Source of the DNA: CACKLF01 sp002725175 | Lineage (GTDB): Bacteria > Pseudomonadota > Alphaproteobacteria > Rhodobacterales > Rhodobacteraceae | Assembly: GCA_002725175.2 (NCBI GenBank) | Contig: PBQX02000116.1 | Location: forward strand, 1-64,000 | Direction: 5' to 3' | DNA length: 64,000 bases | Part shown: positions 57,024 through 64,000 of the stretch, in pieces | Layout: each line of letters begins with the position of its first letter | Position numbering within the stretch: the first letter of the stretch is position 1 | Position numbers and translations under genes: made by a program | Notes under the pieces: generated by a model | Database searches by the model: none | The model's input: the letters and a program-made list of their open reading frames with translations, nothing else | What the model was told of the DNA's origin: nothing

Positions 57024-57716
57024 TTGAAAACAATCTTAATTACAGGGTGCAATAGGGGAATAGGTTTTGAGTTTGTAAGACAATTTAGTCTTATGGACAT
57101 AAATATAATTGCTACGTATAGAAACAAAAACTCAAGTGAAGAACTGCTGTCTTTAGCAGAAAAATCCTCAAACATAGAACTTTTAGAGTTAGATGTTTCT
57201 TCTAATCAATCTATTGAAAAATTTGCAAATAGCTTGTCTGGCAAACCCGTTGATATATACATAAATAACGCTGGAATGATGGGGGTTGGAGCCAGAACGT
57301 TTGGAGAAGTGAAGGGTGATAGATGGCTTGAAGTTTTCAATGTAAATACTGTAGCCCCACTTCTTTTAACTCAAAAATTATTTAGCAATTTTTTGATAGG
57401 TAAAGATAGGAAGTTAGTCTATGTCAGTTCCAAAGTAGGATCTATTGAAGACAATTCAGGTGGTGGTTCGTATATCTACAGAAGTTCTAAGACTGCATTA
57501 AATCAAGTCGTCAAGAGCCTTTCAATAGACTTAAAAGACCAAGGGTTTGAAGTGGTTGCCGTCCATCCCGGTTGGGTTCAGACAGATATGGGGGGACCAA
57601 GCGCACTAATAGATGTTACTACTAGTGTGGCAGGATTAATTAATATAATTACAAATCTAAACGGCTCTGATAGTGGAAAGTTTTTTAACTATGATGGACA
57701 AACTATCCCTTGGTAA
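57024..57716 (+). CDS. Short-chain dehydrogenase/reductase
   Basis: A 230-residue classical-type SDR. The cofactor motif is TGCNRGIGFEFV, followed by NNAGMMG and the catalytic YRSSK. The start is TTG with AGGAGG five bases upstream. HPGWVQTDMGGPSA is the usual C-terminal segment of C-factor/CsgA-like SDRs. It is the last gene of the plus-strand run, 48 bases after the hydroxylase, and its 3' end overlaps the convergent TTC38-like gene by 14 bases. Confidence 0.88.
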   Translation: MKTILITGCNRGIGFEFVRQFSLMDINIIATYRNKNSSEELLSLAEKSSNIELLELDVSSNQSIEKFANSLSGKPVDIYINNAGMMGVGARTFGEVKGDRWLEVFNVNTVAPLLLTQKLFSNFLIGKDRKLVYVSSKVGSIEDNSGGGSYIYRSSKTALNQVVKSLSIDLKDQGFEVVAVHPGWVQTDMGGPSALIDVTTSVAGLINIITNLNGSDSGKFFNYDGQTIPW

Positions 57717-59091
57717 ATTTTTTCTGAGAAATATTTTTTTGCCATCTTTCTCTGGCAATATTTGATTGTTTGGGCAGCCCTAAATTAAAATATACTTTTT
57801 CTAATAGTTTATTCAACGGAACACCATTTGGATCAAAAGATCTTCTACTTTCCAGAATTTGTTGAGCAGCAGAGTAATTCCCTGATTTTATTAATGAGTC
57901 CAGATGTATTTGATTAAAAAAATCCCTTTGGGCATGGCTGCCTCCCGCTTCAAATATACGAGGCAAAGCTCTTCCTAGTAGAGTAGCACATTCACTATGC
58001 CGTCCAAAAATATGACTCATAATGCCTTCACAGGCAGGTAAGACAACCTCGGTCCATGTAGAAAAATTAAAGGTGTTTTTATTTTTGGCTTTATTCCTTA
58101 TTTCAAGCAGAAGCTCATGAAAGCTGTCGTGATCTGCTTTACCCAATGCAAATAAATATTGCATTGTATTAAAAGGGTTGGTTGTGTCTTTGGATCGTAT
58201 AGAGATATATTTGGCTAAATCTTCCCATCGACCTGCAACGTCCACTCCGGAAAATTCTATGCGCGCAAGGAGTGATGTAGCTCCAATTTGATCTTGGCTA
58301 TAGTTTTTTTCTATACCCCAAACATGATTATCATAAACTTTTAGGGCATCTTTATTTCGTCCTTTACTAAGGTAAAACAAAGCCAGGTGCCACCAGTTAT
58401 GTGTATACATAAAAGAATTTAAGCCTTCCCATGATTCAGAAACACTTTCTAAGAAGGTAATACCTTCTTCTACCCTTCCTTCAGTTAGCATAACGTGAGC
58501 TAGAGCATGATGAGACCAGGGCTCATTCCACTTTATACTCATAGCTTTTTTTGCACTTTCTTCTGCTTCTCTAATCAGGTGACATTGTTCATAACCAAAA
58601 GCTATCATGCCATGCAGGTATGGATTTTTCTCCCCTTCTGGCAAGCCTTTCAGAGCTACACGCAACATGCCAGCTGAATCTCCAATATTAAAATAATGGG
58701 TTTGCGCAAGCTTCAGTACGACTAAATCTCTAGGGTATATGTCCAAGAGATTCTCACATTTTCTTAGTAGATTTGGGATATCGTCCACTGCCCAATCATG
58801 GACTATGTCCACTATTTTAGATTCGCGCTGGGTTGCGAAAGTCTTTGATTCTTTGGCTTTTTCTAGGAATGGTTTGGCTTTTTCAGGTGCTTCTGGTGAT
58901 TCAAGAAACATCCAAAGCATACTAGCATATGCATTAGCCAGACAGTTTTTGGGATCCTTTTCAGCAGTTTCAACAATTATTGAAGCTTTTTTGTCATATG
59001 AAAGAAACCCTTGAATAAAATCATTAATTCCTGAAGTCGTTTCATGGTTTGTAGATGTGATTTCATTCTTTAGACAATCGGTATTAGTCAT
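57703..59091 (-). CDS. Tetratricopeptide repeat protein of the TTC38 type
   Basis: A 462-residue helical repeat protein, the size of the TTC38 family. Recognisable pieces are FLSYDKKASIIVETAEKDP, WSHHALAHVMLTEGRVEEG and YTHNWWHLALFYLSKGR, which stand in the same order in bacterial and animal TTC38 proteins. There is no signal peptide. The family has no settled function. The gene is four bases from the P1 peptidase gene on the same strand, and the two may be co-expressed. Confidence 0.83.
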   Translation of the reverse strand: MTNTDCLKNEITSTNHETTSGINDFIQGFLSYDKKASIIVETAEKDPKNCLANAYASMLWMFLESPEAPEKAKPFLEKAKESKTFATQRESKIVDIVHDWAVDDIPNLLRKCENLLDIYPRDLVVLKLAQTHYFNIGDSAGMLRVALKGLPEGEKNPYLHGMIAFGYEQCHLIREAEESAKKAMSIKWNEPWSHHALAHVMLTEGRVEEGITFLESVSESWEGLNSFMYTHNWWHLALFYLSKGRNKDALKVYDNHVWGIEKNYSQDQIGATSLLARIEFSGVDVAGRWEDLAKYISIRSKDTTNPFNTMQYLFALGKADHDSFHELLLEIRNKAKNKNTFNFSTWTEVVLPACEGIMSHIFGRHSECATLLGRALPRIFEAGGSHAQRDFFNQIHLDSLIKSGNYSAAQQILESRRSFDPNGVPLNKLLEKVYFNLGLPKQSNIARERWQKNISQKKFTKG

Positions 59092-59094
59092 GGG

Positions 59095-60123
59095 TCAATT
59101 ATAGTTAGCCCAGCAGGGTAGTAAATCATTATCCGAAGGTTGGGTATGATAAATAGATTTTGCGATAGCTCTAGTAAGACAGTTAGAAGCGGCAACTCCT
59201 ATTTCAAGTGTATCCATAATAGGATTATTTAACTGCTTTAAATTAGTGGAAACGCAAAAGACCAAATCACCATCTGCATGAGTATGAGAAGGGATTATCG
59301 CTCTAGCAATGCCATCGTGAGCTACTGTTGCAACTCTTTTGCATTCGGCTTTATTTATATTTGCATCGGTTGCCACAATAGCAATTGTAGTATTTTCTAT
59401 GGTACTTGATGTTTCTAAATTAAAACTTTGGATATTAGATTTTCTGCTATTAAAAATATTTTCTGAAATTAAGTTCTTATTTGTATCTGGTCCTAAATTT
59501 CCAAATTCACCGTTTATTTCAAAAGGGGAAGCCCAAAAATATTTGTCACTTGGGGTAGTTACACTTCCAACAGGGTTTGTTACAACTAAAGCGCCTACTG
59601 TAACACCATTTTTCAATACAATTGACGCTGACCCTAATCCCCCTTTAAAAGAAGCAGTTAAAGCACCAGTTCCTGCTCCAACACTTCCTAATTCAAAATT
59701 TTCTGAAATGTTCTGGTAGGCTTTAGCCCCAAGAGCCCTATAAGGATTAGAATCCCATTTTTCATGTTGATCAGCGTAAAGATCAAAAATTATAGCTCCA
59801 GGGACAATAGGTATTACTGAACCGCTTCTAGTTTTATATCCCTTTCTCTCTTTTTGCAGAATTTCCATTACCCCAGAACATGCATCCAAACCAAAGGCAG
59901 AACCTCCGGAAAGAACTACAGCATCGATCTTTTTAACTATTTTGTCCGGCTCTAATAAATCTGTGTCTTTTGTTCCTGGCGCCCCCCCCATTACTTGGTA
60001 AGAGGCTGTAAGCTGGCTTGTCCCTGAAAGAACTGTCGTTCCTGAACGCAAATCTCTATCTGACGCATTTCCAACCTTAATTCCCATGACGTCAGTTATT
60101 AGGTTCTTAGATCCTGTTTTCAT
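59095..60123 (-). CDS. P1 family (S58) peptidase, DmpA-like
   Basis: A 342-residue S58/P1 peptidase. The N-terminal ITDVMGIKVGNASD and SGGSAFGLDACSGVMEIL and the later GSVGAGTGA are standard. These enzymes self-cleave to free an N-terminal Ser or Thr; the likely site is within ENTTIAIVATDAN, where a Thr takes the nucleophile place. Known members are aminopeptidases acting on D- or beta-amino acid peptides. It lies in an operon-like row with an aldehyde dehydrogenase and peptide ABC transporter genes, which fits peptide use. Confidence 0.87.
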   Translation of the reverse strand: MKTGSKNLITDVMGIKVGNASDRDLRSGTTVLSGTSQLTASYQVMGGAPGTKDTDLLEPDKIVKKIDAVVLSGGSAFGLDACSGVMEILQKERKGYKTRSGSVIPIVPGAIIFDLYADQHEKWDSNPYRALGAKAYQNISENFELGSVGAGTGALTASFKGGLGSASIVLKNGVTVGALVVTNPVGSVTTPSDKYFWASPFEINGEFGNLGPDTNKNLISENIFNSRKSNIQSFNLETSSTIENTTIAIVATDANINKAECKRVATVAHDGIARAIIPSHTHADGDLVFCVSTNLKQLNNPIMDTLEIGVAASNCLTRAIAKSIYHTQPSDNDLLPCWANYN

Positions 60124-60152
60124 AACGTATGCCCTTGCTAAAAAATTTGATT

Positions 60153-61607
60153 TTATCCATGATACGCAGCTACTGTTTTTAATTTTGAAAAACCATAAAG
60201 AGCCTCAAAACCTTTTTCACGACCGTGGCCGGATTTTCCTACGCCTCCAAACGGAAGCTCCACACCTCCACCTGCTCCATAATTATTGATAAAGACTTGT
60301 CCTGTATCAATTTTTTTGGCAAGCCGCATTTGACGAGATCCATCATTTGTCCAAATGGATGCAACCAACCCATAATCTGTGCCATTGGCTATCGCAATAG
60401 CTTCGTCTTCGTCTTTAAAAGGTATTAGGGTTTGAACTGGGCCAAAAATTTCCTCTTGTGCAAGCTTATGATTCGATGGAACTTTGCCAAATAAGGTCGG
60501 TAGAACAAAATAGCCTTTATTATTTACATTTTGAGCTATAGTACCCTCGGCCACCTTTACTAAGTCTCTACCTTCTTTAATAAAACCACAGACAATATCT
60601 TTTTGTCGCTCTGAAATTAATGGCCCAACATCCAGATCATCAATAGCCGAACCAACAATTAAAGCTTCATATTTCTTGGCCATCATACTGCTTACGTTGT
60701 CATAGATTGATTCATGAACGAGTATTCGGGACGAAGCTGAGCAAGTTTGTCCAGCATTTTGAATGCCCGCATTAACAAGGAAAGGAAGGGCATTAGTAAG
60801 GTTAGCATCCTCAAAAACAATTTGTGGAGATTTGCCTCCAAGTTCTAATGTTACGGGGACAACATTTCCTGCTGCAGCTGCCTGTACAAGGGAACCCGCC
60901 TTCACCGAACCGGTAAAAGAAATGTGATTAATTCCAGCGTGGGAAGATAATGAAGCTCCGGCTTCTTCCCCAAAGCCGGGGACCACATTTATTGCACCTT
61001 TTGGGATGCCAGCTTCTCTGGCAATTTCAGCGAAGGCAAGTGCTGTAAGGCATGCTTCTTCAGCCGGCTTTAGAACAATTGCATTCCCCATGGCCAAGGC
61101 GGCGCCTACTGATCTACCAATGATTTGCATAGGATAATTCCAAGGAACTATGTGGCCAGTAACGCCATGAGCCTCTCTAAGGGTATATACAGTGTAACCA
61201 TCTAAATAAGGTATTGTTTCTCCGTGAATCTTATCAGCTGCTCCACCATAAAATTCAAGATAACGACCTAAGGCAATAGCATCTGCTTTAGCTTGTTTTA
61301 ATGGCTTTCCAACGTCAATTGCCTCAAGTTCTGCCAAGTAATCTACTTTTTGAAGAACCAGTTGGCTCATTTTTACTAAGGCTCTACCTCGCATTATAGC
61401 TGTAAATTTACCCCATTCACCCTCATAGGCTTTTCGAGCTTCAGTAACTGAAAGGTCTATATCAGTTTTATTTCCTCTGGAAATTTCACAAATTATTTCT
61501 CCAGTGGAGGGGTTCAGTAAAGGTATTGTTTCCCCACTTGCCGAATGTACCCATTTACCTCCAATGAAACATTTCTTCGGATTAAATGTAAGATCAGATA
61601 AATTCAT
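60153..61607 (-). CDS. NAD(P)-dependent aldehyde dehydrogenase
   Basis: About 484 residues. Cofactor segment VTGHIVPWNYPMQIIGRSVG, general base in LELGGKSPQIVF and the catalytic Cys in NAGQTCSASSRILVH are all present. ATG 61607 has AGGAGAACTC upstream and is the proper start; the frame to 61658 overlaps the transporter gene. It sits 16 bases after the ABC ATPase gene on the same strand. It resembles betaine aldehyde/4-(trimethylamino)butyraldehyde type enzymes but the substrate is open. Confidence 0.9.
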   Translation of the reverse strand: MNLSDLTFNPKKCFIGGKWVHSASGETIPLLNPSTGEIICEISRGNKTDIDLSVTEARKAYEGEWGKFTAIMRGRALVKMSQLVLQKVDYLAELEAIDVGKPLKQAKADAIALGRYLEFYGGAADKIHGETIPYLDGYTVYTLREAHGVTGHIVPWNYPMQIIGRSVGAALAMGNAIVLKPAEEACLTALAFAEIAREAGIPKGAINVVPGFGEEAGASLSSHAGINHISFTGSVKAGSLVQAAAAGNVVPVTLELGGKSPQIVFEDANLTNALPFLVNAGIQNAGQTCSASSRILVHESIYDNVSSMMAKKYEALIVGSAIDDLDVGPLISERQKDIVCGFIKEGRDLVKVAEGTIAQNVNNKGYFVLPTLFGKVPSNHKLAQEEIFGPVQTLIPFKDEDEAIAIANGTDYGLVASIWTNDGSRQMRLAKKIDTGQVFINNYGAGGGVELPFGGVGKSGHGREKGFEALYGFSKLKTVAAYHG

Positions 61608-61623
61608 TCGAGTTCTCCTAGAT

Positions 61624-63210
61624 TCAACAAAATTCGGGCAAAGATGGAGCCGCTTCAATTAATTTCTTCGTATAGTTATGTGTTGGGTTGGTTAAAATAT
61701 TTTCTGTCTTTCCAGATTCAACTATCTCTCCGTCTTTCATAACCATTACTTTATCTGTGATAGTTCTAACAACTGATAAATCATGAGAAATGAATATGTA
61801 GGTTAGATTAAGTGTTTTGCAGAGGTTGGCAAGAAGATCAAGTATTTGTGCACGCACAGACACATCTAAGGCTGAAACAGCTTCATCGAAGATGATTATT
61901 TCCGGTTTAACTATAAGTGCTCTAGCTATGGCAATTCGTTGCCTTTGTCCTCCAGAAAATTCATGGATATACTTATTTTTATCATCTGCACTTAGCCCAA
62001 CCGATATTAAGGTATTTATTAGAAGATCATTGAGTTCTTCTTTNNTCATTATTTTTTTATCCAGGAATAATGGCTCCGATATAAGTTTTGATACTTTGTG
62101 ACGAGGATTGAATGACCCAAAAGGATCTTGAAAAACTACCTGCATATTTTTTTTTGAGGCAAAACTGGTTTCATTATTTTTTGATACTACNCCACCTGAA
62201 ACTCTAATTTCTCCCTCTTGAATTTCTTCGAGACCTAGTAAAGCTCTTGTCAAAGTGGATTTTCCACAACCTGATTCACCGACAAGACCTAAACGCTCAC
62301 CTTTATTTAATGTGAAGCTAACATTATTAACAGCTCGAACAATTTTTGGTTTCGAAAAAATTTTAGTACGTGGAAGAACATAATCTCTACTTAAGTTTTT
62401 TACTTCTAATAGTGGATTGTTAGTATTTTGCTTTGGTAGGTTCACTTTGTGATTAGAAGCATTGAATAACATCTTAGTATAAGGGTGCTTCATTTCAGTG
62501 AAAATCTTTTCGGCTGGTCCTTTTTCTACAATTTTTCCTTTGTGCATGATAGATATATTGTTGGCCATGTTATTTACTACCGCAAGGTCATGGGTGATCA
62601 TTATCATTCCCATATTAAGATCATCTACAAGATCCTTTAATAATTGAAGAATTTGAGCCTGAGTAGTGACATCCAGTGCAGTAGTAGGTTCATCNGCTAT
62701 TAACAATTTTGGCTTAGACGCAATGGCCATCGCAATGACGACNCTTTGCCTTTGACCTCCAGATAGTTGGTATGGATATAAGGATAGAGGAAAATTTTCA
62801 GGAGGCAATTCTACGCGANTTAATGTAGCTTTGGCAATTTCTAGAGCTTCAAAATAAGTCACACTCCTATGTAACCTGACTGTTTCAGCTACTTGATTTC
62901 CAATAGTTTTCAGAGGGTTTAAGGCCGTCATTGGTTCTTGAAAAACCATTCCTATTTGACTTCCTCGAATTTTNCATAGCTCAGTTTCTGTTAAAGAGGG
63001 CAGATTTAGGNCGCTGAGTAAAATNTTACCGTTTTGAAATGAACCATTTGGCAAGAGTTGCATAACTGCAAATGCAGTCATGGATTTTCCAGATCCAGAT
63101 TCTCCAGTAATTGCAGTAATTTCCCCTTTTTCAACATCAAGTGAAATATTGTCCAGAATTCTTTGAGAATTAATACTTACCGATAAATTTTCTATTTTNA
63201 GTAAACTCAT
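61624..63210 (-). CDS. Dipeptide/oligopeptide ABC transporter, fused ATP-binding proteins (DppD-DppF)
   Basis: A 528-residue protein with two complete ABC ATPase domains. Walker A motifs are GESGSGKS (36-43) and GESGCGKS (about 310-317), each followed by an LSGGQRQ/FSGGQRQ signature and Walker B/switch segments, and each with the C-terminal extension of the OppD/DppD family ([13 protein letters not shown] and [14 protein letters not shown]). The more common form is two separate genes. It overlaps the permease gene by four bases (ATGA). Confidence 0.93.
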   Translation of the reverse strand: MSLXKIENLSVSINSQRILDNISLDVEKGEITAITGESGSGKSMTAFAVMQLLPNGSFQNGXILLSXLNLPSLTETELXKIRGSQIGMVFQEPMTALNPLKTIGNQVAETVRLHRSVTYFEALEIAKATLXRVELPPENFPLSLYPYQLSGGQRQXVVIAMAIASKPKLLIXDEPTTALDVTTQAQILQLLKDLVDDLNMGMIMITHDLAVVNNMANNISIMHKGKIVEKGPAEKIFTEMKHPYTKMLFNASNHKVNLPKQNTNNPLLEVKNLSRDYVLPRTKIFSKPKIVRAVNNVSFTLNKGERLGLVGESGCGKSTLTRALLGLEEIQEGEIRVSGXVVSKNNETSFASKKNMQVVFQDPFGSFNPRHKVSKLISEPLFLDKKIMXKEELNDLLINTLISVGLSADDKNKYIHEFSGGQRQRIAIARALIVKPEIIIFDEAVSALDVSVRAQILDLLANLCKTLNLTYIFISHDLSVVRTITDKVMVMKDGEIVESGKTENILTNPTHNYTKKLIEAAPSLPEFC

Positions 63211-64000
63211 GCTCTTGTGTTTCTTAATTTAGGATCAAAAATATCTCTCATTCCGTCGCCCATTAGGTTNAGGCCAAGAACAGTTAAAATTATTGCAGTG
63301 CCGGGAATTAATGCAAGGTGAGGTGCAAAACTAACCATTGTTTGTGCGTCTGCTAGCATTCTACCCCAGCTTGGCATTGGAGGTTGAGCACCTAGACCAA
63401 CATAACTTAAGCCAGCTTCGGCTAAAATTCCTAGCGAAAATTGTATTGTCCCCTGGACAATTAATAAGTTCATTACATTTGGAAGAATATGTTCATAAGA
63501 AATTCTAGTTGTGGATTTTCCTGCAACTCGTGCAGCTAAAATAAATTCTTTTTCCCAAATNCTTAAAGCTGCNCCTCNTGTTATTCTTGCAAAAACAGGA
63601 ATGTTAAAGATACCAATTGCTATAATAGCATTTAAGGCCCCTGCTCCAAAAACCGCAGTAATCAAAATTGCTATAACAAGAGAGGGAAAAGCAAAAACCA
63701 AGTCGTTTCCCCTCATAATAAACTCATCTATCCATCCTCCCTTTCTTGAAGCAGAAAGTAAGCCCAAAGGTGTACCTATGACTATTCCTATGCCTACAGC
63801 TACAAGCGCTACAGCTATAGATGTTCTTGCTCCTACCATTATCATTGAAAGGATATCTCGTCCGAAGTGATCAGTTCCAAGCCAATAGATTTGGTCAGGT
63901 GTTTTAAGTTTGTTTGTGATATCTATTTCTGTGACATCAAAAGGTGTCCATAGAAAAGATATCAATGCAGCTGATAGAAAAAGAAGAGATAGCANAGATC
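63207..64000 (-). CDS. Dipeptide-type ABC transporter permease (DppC-like), cut by window edge
   Basis: The C-terminal 265 or so residues of a binding-protein-dependent permease. LGTDHFGRDILSMIMVGARTS is the conserved start of DppC/OppC permease domains, and the EAA loop is near AGLSYVGLGAQPPMPSWGRML. The frame remains open and hydrophobic beyond the TTG at 63965 to the window edge (LLFLSAALISFLW), so the real start lies outside. With the fused ATPase it forms part of a peptide or similar importer; the second permease and binding protein should be upstream, beyond the window. Confidence 0.92.
   Translation of the reverse strand, partial: SXLSLLFLSAALISFLWTPFDVTEIDITNKLKTPDQIYWLGTDHFGRDILSMIMVGARTSIAVALVAVGIGIVIGTPLGLLSASRKGGWIDEFIMRGNDLVFAFPSLVIAILITAVFGAGALNAIIAIGIFNIPVFARITXXAALXIWEKEFILAARVAGKSTTRISYEHILPNVMNLLIVQGTIQFSLGILAEAGLSYVGLGAQPPMPSWGRMLADAQTMVSFAPHLALIPGTAIILTVLGXNLMGDGMRDIFDPKLRNTRA

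Overview
The window is an AT-rich, tightly packed bacterial chromosome segment, most probably from a marine alphaproteobacterium. The support is a DUF1476 (F1-ATPase inhibitor zeta) gene, DUF2783, glxBCD-type genes, an alphaproteobacterial-style catabolic gene mix, short intergenic gaps and a low-GC background. Scattered N characters fall mostly on synonymous codon positions, so the sequence looks like a consensus over a natural population. A SAR116/Rhodospirillales-like origin is only a guess. No rRNA, tRNA, IS element, prophage or CRISPR array was seen.

Layout. 0-5.9 kb: a cut-off gene, a small unknown protein, a PAPS sulfotransferase, a crotonase, then a GrdB-family gene split by an in-frame UGA that reads as selenocysteine, followed by a mercaptopyruvate sulfurtransferase/cupin/TfdA-like dioxygenase operon. 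6-10.4 kb: a BesD/HalD-related 2OG oxygenase facing an operon of HD-domain (di-iron ligand set) protein plus the three-part glutamate-synthase-like complex GlxBCD/MgsABC. 10.6-18.7 kb: NylB-like hydrolase, class V aminotransferase, acyl-CoA dehydrogenase, AlkB alkane monooxygenase, MFS transporter, PhnD-like protein and MOFRL glycerate kinase. 18.8-25.4 kb: tandem glycine riboswitch followed by gcvT-gcvH-gcvP, a CoA transferase and a GST. 25.4-33.5 kb: homogentisate pathway (hmgA, fahA, MBL protein, frameshifted FAD hydroxylase, DUF2783, maiA) divergent from a MarR regulator and an aldehyde dehydrogenase. 33.5-42.2 kb: gltB-gltD behind a leader with competing hairpins, a DMT transporter and kynureninase. 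42.2-50.2 kb: aminotransferase IV, enolase-superfamily enzyme, CysQ, adenine deaminase, DMT exporter, homocysteine methyltransferase, DeoD, DUF1476. 50.3-57.7 kb: an aromatic meta-cleavage style cluster (flavin reductase, two H-H-E VOC dioxygenase candidates, FAH-family hydrolase, two flavin hydroxylases, SDR). 57.7-64 kb: TTC38-like protein, P1 peptidase, aldehyde dehydrogenase, and a dipeptide-type ABC transporter with fused ATPases running off the right edge.

Together the genes describe a heterotroph that consumes amino acids (glycine, tyrosine/phenylalanine via homogentisate, tryptophan via kynurenine), aromatics, alkanes, purines and peptides, and handles methylated or C1 compounds. The most notable items are the selenoprotein that standard gene calling splits, the glxBCD/HD/2OG-oxygenase neighbourhood, the gltB leader, and two transporter genes whose coding sequence starts upstream of any ATG/GTG/TTG.
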